From DATBMA01 sp036555105 (lineage in GTDB: Bacteria > Actinomycetota > Acidimicrobiia > Spongiisociales > ZC4RG35), in the NCBI GenBank assembly GCA_036555105.1, contig DATBMA010000049.1, positions 1-49,524 on the forward strand: 49,524 nt of DNA. The letters are read 5' to 3'. The position numbers and the translations under genes are program-made. The stretch's first letter is position 1. The number at the start of each line of letters is the position of its first letter. Positions 24,501-33,300 of this stretch are shown here, piece by piece. A model generated the notes under the pieces. That model did not search any database. It worked only from the letters and a program-made list of their open reading frames with translations, and was not told the DNA's origin.

Positions 24501-27060
24501 CGTCGGTCACCGCCTCGACCAGGAGATCCATGAACCGGCGACGCTCATTCTCATCGGGTGTGAGGGTGAACAGCTCCTCGAATTGGTCGATCAAGAGGAG
24601 AAGCTCTCCGCCCGGGGGAAGCATCAGCTTCGTCACCCGGGCCAACCCGCGTGGATCGCCCAGGAGCTCATCCGACAGGCTCGGGGGCCGTTCAACGGCG
24701 ATCCGGAGCAAGGCCGTCTCCAGCTCTTCGAAGGGATGTGCCCCTGGATAAAGGTCCGTTACCAGCCAATCCTGTGACCCGGGCAGCACGCCGGTCCGCA
24801 GCGCCGGGATCAATCCGGCGCGTACGAGCGAGGACTTGCCGATGCCGGAGGGCCCGACCACCGTGACCATCCGGTGGTGTTGGACCGCTTCGACGAGTTC
24901 GGAAGTCACGGCCACCCGCCCGTAGAAGTCCTGCGCGTCGCGCTCATCGAAGGCCTTGAGGCCCTTATAGGGGTTACGGGCAACCGTGAAGGAAACCCGG
25001 TCGGGGTGGGCCTGGCCCCTGATCGCCTCGCCCAGTGCAGCCACCAAGGCATCGACGGTCGGGAACCTCTCGTTGGGATCATCACGAGTCGCCATGCCCA
25101 CGACGCTGTCCACCGACGAAGGGATCTCCGGTCGGAGGGCGGCGAGGGACGGAAGCGGCCCGTCCATCGGCGGGCTCCTCCCGCTCAAGATCTCGAACAC
25201 GAGCATGCCGAAGGAGAAGATGTCGGACCCGACTCTCAGTGGCTCGCCTCGGGCCTCTTCGGGGGGCAGATACACGGGAGATGCGGTCAGAGGGCGGACG
25301 GTCGCGACGCCGAAGTCGCTGAGCCGCTCAGAGATACCGAAGTCCGACAGGTAGCCGTTGCCGTCCTCGTCCAGCAGCACGTTCGACGGTTTGAGATCGC
25401 GATGAATGACTCCCCGGCGGTGTGCATATGAGAGGGCGTCTCCGATCTGGCTGATGAGGCGGAGACCAGGCTCCGGATTCCAAGGGCCGCGGGTGAGGCT
25501 CTTCCCCAATGATCCGGATTGCATCCAGCGCATGACCAGGCAGGCCTCCTCCGGTTCCCTCCAGAAGTCATAGAGGGCGACAATGTGAGGATGTTCGAGA
25601 GAGGCGATCAGCTGAGCTTCGGCTTCGAACAAGCGGACGAACGCAGGCTGTCGAATCAGTTCGGGTCGGAGCAGTTTGACGGCCACCTCGCGGCCCACCG
25701 ACGGCTGGTAGGCCCGGTATACGACACCGAAGTCTCCGGAACCTGCCTGCTCCCTCAACTCGTATCCGCGGACAATCCGCGTGGCACCCGTCCGCACCTC
25801 GGCATGGGAAGCAGGACTCACAACCAGTGGCGGGAACTCGGCCTGGAGCCCTTCGATCACCATTTGGAACACCTGGACCTTGTCTGCCATCCCGGGCAGG
25901 CGGAATTGGCCAAGGGCCTTGGACTGCCAAACCATCGACCTGGCATCTGCCAGTGAGGCATGGGCCTGGGGCGACAACAGCACCTGTCCAGGGTGGCCGG
26001 CGGCCGCCAGGCTTTGGCCCCGAGTCATCGGAGGGCCCGACAGTTCGATTCCGCTCCGTTCCAGGTCACCACGATCGATGGCCATGCATGGGCAGCTGCC
26101 CGCATCCTCTTTCGCCAAGGAAAGCTGGGCGTTTCGAGCCGCCTCCACCGCCCGAGCCGTGTCAGCGAACGAGGCTTGCATTCGTTCTGACCCGTCGCCG
26201 ATCACCGTGCCCCCGGCCGCCTCCACGGCCTCACGAACGATGCTCGCGATCACCAGCGCTCGTTCCGGGTCGGCCGCGGCCTGAGAAACCAGCAGCGCGA
26301 GATGCTCGATGCGGTGCTCGGTCGGCAGATCAAGGCTCGAATCGTGCTCGAGAATCCGCTGCTCGAGGTCGGCGAGCTCGGTCGATGGGTCGATCCCGAG
26401 TTCCTCAGCGAGATACTGCCTGACCCTCTCGAACGACCGGAGTGCTTCGGCCTGTCTGCCAGAGCGGTAGAGGGCGAGCATGTGCTGAGCGCGGAACCGC
26501 TCGCGAAGGGGATTCTCGACCGTCAGCCCTTCCAGCTCGGCCACCAGCTGCGAGTGGCGGCCGATGGCGAGGTCTGCATCGATGCGCTCTTCGACCGCCA
26601 AGAGCCGCAGCTCTTCCAGCCTGCGCGATTCCGCATCGAGCAGAGCGACTCCGGTCTGATCATTGAATGGGTGTCCCCGCCAGAGGGAGAGCGCATCGCG
26701 AAGCCGGGCCGCGGCCGTTGTCGGCTGCCCAGCCAGGAGCATGCGGGCCTCGTTGACCTCGTCCTCGAACCGGGCGGCGTCGACCTGGGTCCGATCGAGC
26801 TCGAGCCGGTAGCCGCCCGCCTCCCGCACGACGATGTCGCCCAGCTCGATGCGAAGGTTGGAGATGTATGTCTGCAGGGTGTGACGGGCACCTGGTGGGG
26901 CGTCCTCCCCCCATAGCGCGTCGATCAGCTCGTCTGTGGAGATGGGGCGGCCCAGACGAAGCGCCAGAAGTGCGAGCACCGTTCGCTGTTTGGGCCCACC
27001 CAACCGAACGGGAGCGCCGTCGCGCAGGACCTCAACTGCCCCGAGCACCCGGAGCTCCAC
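21505..27060 (-). CDS. Giant SARP/BTAD - cyclase-like - Ser/Thr kinase - nSTAND NTPase - WD40 signalling protein
   Basis: This protein of about 1851 residues, counted from GTG 27060, has five visible modules. (1) A SARP-type winged helix and BTAD domain (1-240; starts ELRVLGAVEV). (2) A region at about 250-400 resembling a class III nucleotide cyclase (IGDGSERMQASFADT, GQSLAAAGHPGQVLLS) without catalytic acidic residues. (3) A Ser/Thr kinase (about 430-680) with GSGDFGVVY, Lys462, HRDLKPSN (Asp555) and DFG (573), so probably active. (4) An nSTAND NTPase with Walker A GPSGIGKSS (736-744) and Walker B LLIDQFEE. (5) One membrane helix (1142-1160), then WD40-like repeats to the end, closing with the TYLHIEACP motif. 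Expected role: membrane-linked integration of phosphorylation, NTP state and gene control. A TTG at 27084 is an alternative start; GTG fits the promoter and SARP N-termini better. Confidence 0.88.
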   Translation of the reverse strand: MELRVLGAVEVLRDGAPVRLGGPKQRTVLALLALRLGRPISTDELIDALWGEDAPPGARHTLQTYISNLRIELGDIVVREAGGYRLELDRTQVDAARFEDEVNEARMLLAGQPTTAAARLRDALSLWRGHPFNDQTGVALLDAESRRLEELRLLAVEERIDADLAIGRHSQLVAELEGLTVENPLRERFRAQHMLALYRSGRQAEALRSFERVRQYLAEELGIDPSTELADLEQRILEHDSSLDLPTEHRIEHLALLVSQAAADPERALVIASIVREAVEAAGGTVIGDGSERMQASFADTARAVEAARNAQLSLAKEDAGSCPCMAIDRGDLERSGIELSGPPMTRGQSLAAAGHPGQVLLSPQAHASLADARSMVWQSKALGQFRLPGMADKVQVFQMVIEGLQAEFPPLVVSPASHAEVRTGATRIVRGYELREQAGSGDFGVVYRAYQPSVGREVAVKLLRPELIRQPAFVRLFEAEAQLIASLEHPHIVALYDFWREPEEACLVMRWMQSGSLGKSLTRGPWNPEPGLRLISQIGDALSYAHRRGVIHRDLKPSNVLLDEDGNGYLSDFGISERLSDFGVATVRPLTASPVYLPPEEARGEPLRVGSDIFSFGMLVFEILSGRSPPMDGPLPSLAALRPEIPSSVDSVVGMATRDDPNERFPTVDALVAALGEAIRGQAHPDRVSFTVARNPYKGLKAFDERDAQDFYGRVAVTSELVEAVQHHRMVTVVGPSGIGKSSLVRAGLIPALRTGVLPGSQDWLVTDLYPGAHPFEELETALLRIAVERPPSLSDELLGDPRGLARVTKLMLPPGGELLLLIDQFEELFTLTPDENERRRFMDLLVEAVTDARGGIRVVLTIRADFFDRPLRYPRFGELVGNAIVAVTLPDEEELRLAVERPAQSVGARFEPGLGAALVADLQEQPGALPLLQYALTELFAARSSDVLTFPGYREVGGVLGALGRRAEELYLGLDEETRDLTRQLFLRMASVTGDQEVARRRVLRSELAGLEVDQASVDEVIDLYGRHRLLTFDRDVASRGPTVELAHEAILREWPRLREWVADRKAELLTHRRLTEAVTEWEESSRTEELLLSRGRLDYLESWAAGTDLLLNREEREFLTMSRAEEDRRLRQAARRRRGIVAALTAGLLVIAVLAVSARTRAQVASARELAAASASSLASDPELAMLLALEGTEQTAVPQREAVEALHQALQANRVLATATWPDQRPAATQMAVALDEGGIRLATSADGSVVDIWDVATHGLLRTFGEPAGDVDLIAWPMIDWQGTRLIGLGGDGVLRVWDPESGALVDSVQANRLSSAESAVGPGIAEFSPDGSLIATAHMAGSPVDPNPVVLRVWNESLESLWEQPYDGIISVAFDPAGSFLAIARFAVDSQAGLIEVREAASGSLLYSFRTDAWASSITITPRGDLVVGRWDGIATIHNGSNGEQIGDMGPTGTPLGALAHSPAGPRIAMNGQIWDSDTNEMLIDLNVDAARVRFSSDGNRIAIGGPDLVGRVWAVGTPIPGEIFTLEPAPVVGAMDLSDNGSTLALLTLPRPYPSMGEVEVLAASDQHIAGVIPNRTGSGVALDPQGAVVAAFGQSGLGLWRSDGQALFAVLPESDLLVGREGGSGVAFSPNGEMVAAVGATGLAGLWRVADGTVLLDPWRVSSSQAVGVSFDGGGEFVVTTDNDGGVRIWDVADASELQSFDLDGYTAAVFFLADRRLIVLWQGGVSFLDLTNGERTDLDTRESSIGDLSPDGRLLAVARPEAIEIWDIAARRLMVSLRGQEGITGVQFDPNGVHLVTSGGNRVRTWTLDAAELQAIARSRATRHLTDLECQTYLHIEACPNP

Positions 27061-27066
27061 GTCCGA

Positions 27067-27072
27067 ATCATA
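27067..27072 (-). promoter_or_regulatory. -10 element TATGAT (minus strand), leaderless promoter of the giant regulator
   Basis: Read on the minus strand, TATGAT is followed by 6 bases (TCGGAC) and GTG 27060. It is the closest match to the TATAAT consensus among the leaderless promoters here and fixes the start codon. Confidence 0.6.
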
Positions 27073-27186
27073 TGTCACCGTCAAAGTCGCTGCCCTGCCC
27101 GCTCAGCGTTTGATCCCATGACCGTCAGCGTGCCGGAAGGCGGTCAAGAAAGGGTCGGGACGGCTACCGGACCTTGACCAACCCTT

Positions 27187-27411
27187 GTGAATGCTCCGAC
27201 GTCGACCTCGCATGCTCGCCTCGAACCAGCAGGAGGCGTGAGCGATGAATCGAGCTCGCCGGGAAGTCGCGCCTGGCACACGATGGCCATAGATCGGGCC
27301 ACCGGGAACTTGGTCATTTGCGGCGGAGCGGTGAGCGACCCACTCGACTTCAGAGCCGACACCTGGACTTTCGATCAGCACAAGGGTGCATGGGAGTTGG
27401 TCGGTGGCTGA
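27187..27411 (+). pseudogene. Kelch/galactose-oxidase-like blade remnant
   Basis: A 74-residue frame from a GTG ends in one clear kelch-type unit: AWHTMAIDRATGNLVICGG followed by DTWTFDQHKGAWELVGG. A single blade cannot fold as a propeller and there is no ribosome binding site, so this is probably the relic of a larger kelch-repeat protein. A small expressed protein is not excluded. The rest of the divergent gap 27073-27482 shows nothing I recognise. Confidence 0.45.
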
Positions 27412-27482
27412 CCACAACCGGCACTTTGCAAGGCAAGGGGAGCGGCCGTAGCCGCCTCACCTACGAGTTGAGAGGAGACATG

Positions 27483-28091
27483 ATGAATCGGATTTCAATG
27501 GCGTCCCTATGCATCCTTGCCGGCCTTGCCGCGACTGCCTGCGGCGCGGCCGGCTCTGCGTCGACATCGGTCGACACGGCGGCACCGACGACAGCCCCAT
27601 CGAACACCATCAGTCCTTCGACGACCTCGGCGGCAACGACCACGGTGGCTCCCGCCACGACCGCAGCTCTCACCAACTTCGGCGAGGTGACTATTTCGCC
27701 AGGCGACGGCTGCCAGCTATCCCGTGACGATGGGGCAGCCGACGCCGTCGCGCCGGGCCAGCTCCTCGTGACGGTGGCCAACGAGACCGAAGAAGTGGCG
27801 GCTGTTGAATTCTTCAAGTTGGAGGGCCACTCGTTCGACGACCTAACGACCCACGTGACCCAGGAAGTGGACCTGGCCGAGCAGGGCGAGCCCTTCATCG
27901 GTCCTCCGAGCTGGGCGCGATTCGTCTCGGAAGGAACCGGGCTCCTGGCAGCTGGTGAGTCGAAGGACGTCGTCATCGACGGGTCGCGCCCGGGCGATTA
28001 CGGCATCGTCTGCTTCCGCCCGTATCCAAAGGTGACCGATTCCCCGGTCCGACCCTTCGCCGCGGTCGGTCCGTTCACCGTGGGTGAGTAG
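27483..28091 (+). CDS. Secreted lipoprotein of unknown function
   Basis: This protein of about 202 residues has a lipoprotein signal (SLCILAGLAATACG), a Thr/Ser/Ala-rich linker (about 25-60) and a compact C-terminal domain (about 64-202) with two cysteines (in DGCQLS and GIVCFRP) that may pair. The domain ends in a segment (PGDYGIVCFRPYPKVTD) resembling cupredoxin-like or small secreted beta-sandwich folds, but no copper ligand set is visible. GAGGAG lies 5 bases before ATG 27483, favouring it over the ATG one codon earlier. The propeller gene follows. Confidence 0.75.
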   Translation: MNRISMASLCILAGLAATACGAAGSASTSVDTAAPTTAPSNTISPSTTSAATTTVAPATTAALTNFGEVTISPGDGCQLSRDDGAADAVAPGQLLVTVANETEEVAAVEFFKLEGHSFDDLTTHVTQEVDLAEQGEPFIGPPSWARFVSEGTGLLAAGESKDVVIDGSRPGDYGIVCFRPYPKVTDSPVRPFAAVGPFTVGE

Positions 28092-28174
28092 TGCGCCCTT
28101 GCCGATTCTGGCCACCGATCACCAGGCGGAGGTCACGGGGGCGGATCGCAATGAGTGCCCACGGCCCGGCTCGG

Positions 28175-28180
28175 TACCCT
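28175..28180 (+). promoter_or_regulatory. Possible -10 element TACCCT before the beta-propeller gene
   Basis: TACCCT lies 11 bases before GTG 28192, giving a predicted leader of about 4-5 bases. It supports a start at 28192 rather than the upstream in-frame GTG at 28084. Confidence 0.35.
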
Positions 28181-28191
28181 CCGCGGCCACT

Positions 28192-28866
28192 GTGGATGCG
28201 CCCTTGGGAATGGGAGGGCTTCTCACCGCCCTGCTGTTGACCAGCTGGGTTCCCCGGGTCGGTGAAGTCACCGAGCTCCGCCCCGATACCGCCGATGGGC
28301 GGCTGGCGGACTCGCGTGCGATTGTCAGCGGTCCCGACGACCGACTGTGGATGGCGGCGCCCGCCGGTATCGGAGACCACCTCGGGCGGATATCGGTCAC
28401 CGGGGAGTACACAGACATCGCCATCGATCCGCCGGCGGCGATGGCGCTGGCCCTGGACGACGAGTCGGTGTGGCTCGCCCTATGGGGGGGAAGCGCAGCG
28501 GCCATCGGCAGGGTCGCGGTGGACGAGTTCTCATACAACCGCACGGAGCTCGCCGGCGGCACCGTCCTGAGCGATCTCGTTTTCGGCCCGGATGGCTGGC
28601 TCTGGTTCGCGGAGTTCGAACCCGGGTCGATCCGCCGCCTCGATCCGGTCACATCCCACCTCGACGACGTGCTTGTGACCGGTGACCTCGGCCGGCCCCT
28701 GGCCCTGATGCCCAACCCGGCCGGGCCCGGTGTTTGGGTCGCGATCGAGAGCAACCTGATCGTCCTCGTCCTGGAGGACGGAACCATCGCCAAGCAGATT
28801 CCGCTCACCTTCCAGGCGGTCGATGGCGTGGCGGTTGACGGGTCGGTCTGTTCGCGCTTGCGGTGA
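28192..28866 (+). CDS. Beta-propeller (virginiamycin-B-lyase/SMP-30-like) surface protein, frameshifted before its C-terminal anchor
   Basis: The visible frame gives about 224 residues from GTG 28192. It has a signal-like hydrophobic N-terminus (GGLLTALLLTSWV) and then propeller blades with repeated GPDDRLWMA and GPDGWLWFAEFEPGSIRRLDP motifs, as in Vgb-type proteins. It stops abruptly at 28866 within a blade. Restoring a single G after 28850 turns the local sequence into GSVWFALAVIG and opens the frame into a membrane anchor ending at 29012. A start at GTG 28084, overlapping the lipoprotein gene, is also possible. The enzymatic role of Vgb is not assumed. Confidence 0.6.
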   Translation: MDAPLGMGGLLTALLLTSWVPRVGEVTELRPDTADGRLADSRAIVSGPDDRLWMAAPAGIGDHLGRISVTGEYTDIAIDPPAAMALALDDESVWLALWGGSAAAIGRVAVDEFSYNRTELAGGTVLSDLVFGPDGWLWFAEFEPGSIRRLDPVTSHLDDVLVTGDLGRPLALMPNPAGPGVWVAIESNLIVLVLEDGTIAKQIPLTFQAVDGVAVDGSVCSRLR

Positions 28867-29012
28867 TCGGTCCTGGCCTTGAAGACTTTCACGTCAACTC
28901 GGTTGTCGCCCTCGGCGTGGTGGCGGGCGGCTTCGCCCTCATCACCCTTGCCTTGTGGCTGGTCATGCGGACGAAGTCGCAAGTGACCGCCGGCTCCCGT
29001 CCCGAGGCCTGA
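28851..29012 (+). pseudogene. Out-of-frame C-terminal transmembrane tail of the beta-propeller protein
   Basis: In the frame that ends at TGA 29010-29012 the sequence encodes VVALGVVAGGFALITLALWL, a clear membrane helix, followed by a basic tail. This frame has no start codon of its own in a sensible place and continues directly from the propeller if one base is added near 28850. It is therefore read as the severed anchor of the preceding gene. Confidence 0.6.
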
Positions 29013-29115
29013 TCCCGCCGAGGGCAACCGAGCGAGTTGCCGCAAGGGTGGCGGACGAGTCGACGGGAACCAGTCGCTCGTCCGTGGCCGCCCGGAATCT
29101 GTCGGGGGCAGCTTG

Positions 29116-29121
29116 TACGTT
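29116..29121 (+). promoter_or_regulatory. -10 element TACGTT, leaderless promoter of the HNH protein
   Basis: TACGTT is followed by 7 bases and ATG 29129; no ribosome binding site is present. This selects 29129 over a longer upstream frame. Confidence 0.5.
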
Positions 29122-29128
29122 GGCCGGT

Positions 29129-30289
29129 ATGGGAAGTGGAACCCGTCTGAGGGTGACGCCGATCACCATCGACCGGCTCGACGATCCGGCGGCCGCGTCG
29201 GCGGACGAGCGGGACGAGCACCTGATGCTGCTGGAAGCCGCTCGCCACTCCCTCGAGGTGGAGTGGACCGAGACCCTGGCCGCGGCCGAGGCGGCCCGCG
29301 ACCACGAGGTGATGGGCTTTCCCTCGATGGTCGCCTATCTCAAGCACCGGCTGGGAGTGGCCGGCGGCCGGGCCCACCGTTATGTCAGGCAAGCCCGGGC
29401 TGCCCTCAGGTTCCCCTCCACCCTCGCTTCCTGGAAGCACCGCCAGGTCTCCACCGATGAGGCCGAGTTGCTGTTGATGGCATCGGAGCGCATGCCCGAC
29501 AAGTACTCCCAGGCCGAGCCCTACCTGCTCGAGCTGGTCGGCGAGGGAGTCGACGAGACCCGCAGGCTCCTCGACTATTGGAGCGCTGAAGTCGACCGAG
29601 CCGGTGCCCGGCTGGAAATGGAGGAGCAGTTACGGCGTCGGCGATTCGACCTGACCCGCAAGCAGAACGGGATGGTGGCCGGGGAGTTCCTCCTTCCACA
29701 GCTCGATGGCGAGACGCTGCTCTCCGCACTCGATGCCCTCATGCCACCGCGGGCCGACGGCGACACCCGGACCACCAGTCAGCGGCGGGCTGACGCCCTC
29801 GGCGATCTGGGACGCGCCTTTCTCGAAGGCTCGGAGTCACCGACGGTCGGTGGCGAGCGGCCCCATGTCAACGTCCACGTCGACATCCCCGCGTTGCAGG
29901 GTCGGCCGAGTGGTCTCCACGAAACCGAGGATGGGATCGTGCTCGATCCCGAGCTGATCCGGCTTGTCGCCTGTGACGCCTCGGTGTGTCGAATCGTGTT
30001 CGGATCAGGCTCCGAGGTCCTCGACGTCGGCCGCAGGACCAGGGTCATCCCGGCCGGCCTCCGGCGGGCGATCGTCGCCCGCGACCGCCACTGCGTGGTC
30101 TCCGGTTGCTGCCGGCCCGCGCGGTGGAGCGATGTTCACCACATCGTGTCATGGGCGGACGGAGGCGAGACCACCCTCGAGAACCTCTGTCTTCTGTGCC
30201 GTTTCCACCACACCCAGGTCCACCTGGGATTGGTGGCCATCGAGTCGGAGAATCGCACACTCGCCATGGCGGGCACCCGAAGTAGTTAG
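29129..30289 (+). CDS. 13E12-repeat/DUF222 HNH endonuclease-like protein
   Basis: This 386-residue protein is of the actinobacterial 13E12 family. A helical DUF222 domain fills about 30-300 and an HNH nuclease motif lies at about 318-366, with Cys322, Cys327, the His-His pair in DVHHIVSWADGG, the Asn in ENLCLLC and the terminal His in FHHTQVH. The metal-binding and catalytic residues appear intact. Such genes occur in many near-identical copies in actinobacteria and are suspected mobile or self-propagating elements; the cellular function is not established. It is convergent with nrdJ, with 51 bp between the stops and no obvious terminator. Confidence 0.9.
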   Translation: MGSGTRLRVTPITIDRLDDPAAASADERDEHLMLLEAARHSLEVEWTETLAAAEAARDHEVMGFPSMVAYLKHRLGVAGGRAHRYVRQARAALRFPSTLASWKHRQVSTDEAELLLMASERMPDKYSQAEPYLLELVGEGVDETRRLLDYWSAEVDRAGARLEMEEQLRRRRFDLTRKQNGMVAGEFLLPQLDGETLLSALDALMPPRADGDTRTTSQRRADALGDLGRAFLEGSESPTVGGERPHVNVHVDIPALQGRPSGLHETEDGIVLDPELIRLVACDASVCRIVFGSGSEVLDVGRRTRVIPAGLRRAIVARDRHCVVSGCCRPARWSDVHHIVSWADGGETTLENLCLLCRFHHTQVHLGLVAIESENRTLAMAGTRSS

Positions 30290-30340
30290 GGCGCCAGGCC
30301 CCTGCCCGCGACGCGACTCAGTTGGGCCCGACCGGCCAGC

Positions 30341-33300
30341 TCAGCTGCATCCAAGTGAGTTGCCGCAGTTGAGGCACTTGTAGCAAGCCCCGTTGCGGAC
30401 GGTGATGTGGCCGCACACGTCGCACAGCGGTGCGTCTCCCATCATCTCGCCCAGCGCCGACTGCAGCGCTCTGGTCCCGGCGTCCGCCGCCTCTGCCACG
30501 GCCGCCGCCTTGCGGGCGGAGAGGACCTTTGCGGAGCCAGAGTCGCCTCCGCGCTCGATCGGCGCATCGACGAACCTTCCGGCCGACTCCAGCACCTCGA
30601 CATCCCGCTCGGCGGCCGCATCGAACAACTCCACCTGGAGCCCGGCTTCGACGGCCACTCCCTTGGCCGGCTCGGGCAGCGAGCCCTCCCGCGTCGGCGG
30701 CACCTGAGCCAGCTCGTCACGGTGCAGGTACTCGAGCCCCAGCGAGCGGAACACGTAGTCGACGATCGAGTTGGCCATCTTGATGTTGGGATGCCCCTCG
30801 ACGATGCCGCGGGGCTCGAAGGTCTGGAACGTGAAGGTGTCGACGAACTCGTCGAGCGGCACTCCGTACTGGAGGCCTTTGGAGACGGCGATGGCGAAGC
30901 ACGAGACCATTCCCCGCAGGGTGGCTCCTTCCTTGGCCAGGTCGATGAAGAGCTCGCCGAGCGTGCCGTCCTCGTATTCACCGGTCCGCAGATAGACCTT
31001 GTGGCCCCCTACCCGCGCTTCCTGGGTCCAGCCCCCGCGCCTGGCGGGAAGCAGGAACCGGGGTGGGTGCATTCCCTGGGCGTAGGCCTGAGTCGGGGAC
31101 ATCCCGGCCGGGATCCGCCCCCAGGCGATCTGCTTCTGGGTCTCGAGGGCGTCCTCGATCCGTCCGTCGTGTTCGTCGGAGACGCCGTCGTCCGACGACG
31201 ATGAGAGCGGCTGTGAGGCCTTGGAGCCGTCCCGATAGAGAGCCATGCACTTGACCCCCAGCTCCCACGAGAGCCGGTAGGACTCCTCGATATCGGCCAC
31301 CGTCGCCTCGTTCGGCATGTTGATGGTCTTGGAGATGGAGCCCGAGATGAAGGGCTGGGTGACCGCCATCATCTTGATGTGGCCGGTGTGGTGGATGTAT
31401 CGCTGCCCGTCCTTGCCGTTCTTGTTGGCTGTGTCGAACACGGGCAGGTGCTCGTCCCGAAGGTATGGCGCTCCCTCGATCCGTTGATGTCCGCAGATGT
31501 GCTCGGCGGCCTGGCGGATCTGGGCCCGGTCGAAGCCGAGTGAGCGGAGCAAATCGAACTCGAACGAGGTGTACTCGTCGGGCTCGAAGCCGAGGCGCTG
31601 GAGAGTGGCCTCGCCGAGCACGAACACGTTGAATGCGTGCCGCAGCTCGAACACGGAGGGCAGGACCGTCTCAACCTTCTCGAGATCGGCAGAGTCGAAG
31701 CCGAGGTTGGCCAAGCTCTCCAGGTTGATGTGTGGGGCGCCTTCGAGAGTGTTGGTCCCGACCACGTAGGTCACGATCTCGTCCACCTGGTCCGTGGCGT
31801 AGCCGAGGGCGGCGAGCGCGGGCGCCACCGACTGGTTGACGATCTTGAAGTAGCCGCCACCCGCCAGCTTCTTGAACTTGACCAGGGCGAAGTCGGGCTC
31901 CACCCCGGTGGTGTCGCAGTCCATCTGCAGGCCGATGGTCCCGGTGGGGGCGATGCATGTGACCTGGGCGTTTCGGTAGCCATGGCGCTCGCCCAGCGAC
32001 AGAGCCAGGTCCCAGGAGGAACGCGCCGCCTCCAGCAGTTGCGGCGGGCACACGCCGGCGTCGATCCCGACCACCCGATGGGTGATGCCCTCATATTCGG
32101 CGGAGCCTGCCGCGTATGCCGCCCGGCGATGGTTGCGGATGACCCGCAGCATGGCCTCTCGGTTCTCCTGGAACTTCGGGAAGGGCTTGATGGCGGCCGC
32201 CATCTCCGCCGAGGTTGCATAGCTGTAGCCGGTGAGGATGGCGGTGAGGGCTCCGGCCACCGCCCGCCCGGCGTCTGAGTCGTACGCCCGCCCGGTCCGC
32301 ATGAGCAGCGAGCCGAGGTTGGCGTACCCCAGTCCCAGCGTCCGGTACCAATAGGAGCCGTAGGCAATCGCCCGTGATGGGAAATGGGCCATCGTCACCG
32401 AGATCTCGAGCACGATTGTCCACAGACGGATGACATGCTCGAATGACTCGACGTCGAAGCTGCCGTCCTCGGCCAGGAACTTGACCAGGTTGATCGAGGC
32501 GAGGTTGCAGGCGGTGTCGTCGAGAAACACATACTCCGAGCAAGGATTCGTTGCCCGAATCCGCCCTCCCGCGGGGCAGGTGTGCCACTCGTTGATGATG
32601 GAGTCGTACTGGACTCCCGGGTCGGCGCATGCCCAAGCAGCTTCGGCGATCCGGCGCCACAGGTCGCGGGCTTTCACCGTCTTGCGGACCTTGCCGGTGG
32701 TCCGCTCGACCAGCTGCCAGTCGTCGTCTTCGTCGAGGGCGCGGATGAACTCGTTGGGCACCCTGACCGAGTTGTTGGAGTTCTGCCCCGATACTGTTGC
32801 GTACGCCTCGCCGTTGAAGTCGGCCGGGTAGCCGCCGTAGCGGATGAGGATCTTGGCCTTGTCCTCCTCGACCTTCTTCCAATCGACGAATTCCTCGATG
32901 TCGGGATGGTCGAGGTCGAGGATCACCATCTTGGCTGCCCTGCGGGTCGTGCCACCCGACTTGATCGCGCCGGCGGCGCGGTCACCAATCTTCAGGAACG
33001 ACATGACCCCCGACGACTTGCCGCCGCCGGACAGCGGCTCATTGGAGCCGCGCAAGGTGGAGAAGTTGGTGCCGGTACCCGAACCGAACTTGAAGAGCCG
33101 CGCCTCACGCAGCCATAGATCCATGATGCCGCCGTCGTTGACGAGGTCGTCTGTCACCGACTCGATGAAGCAGGCATGCGGAGCTGGGCGGCTGTAGGAG
33201 TCGGGAGAAGGAACCGCCTCGTCTGTGTCGGGGTCCACGTACCAGAAGCCCTGGGCGGGGCCGGTCAGCCCGTAAGCGTGGTTGAGGCCGGTGTTGAACC

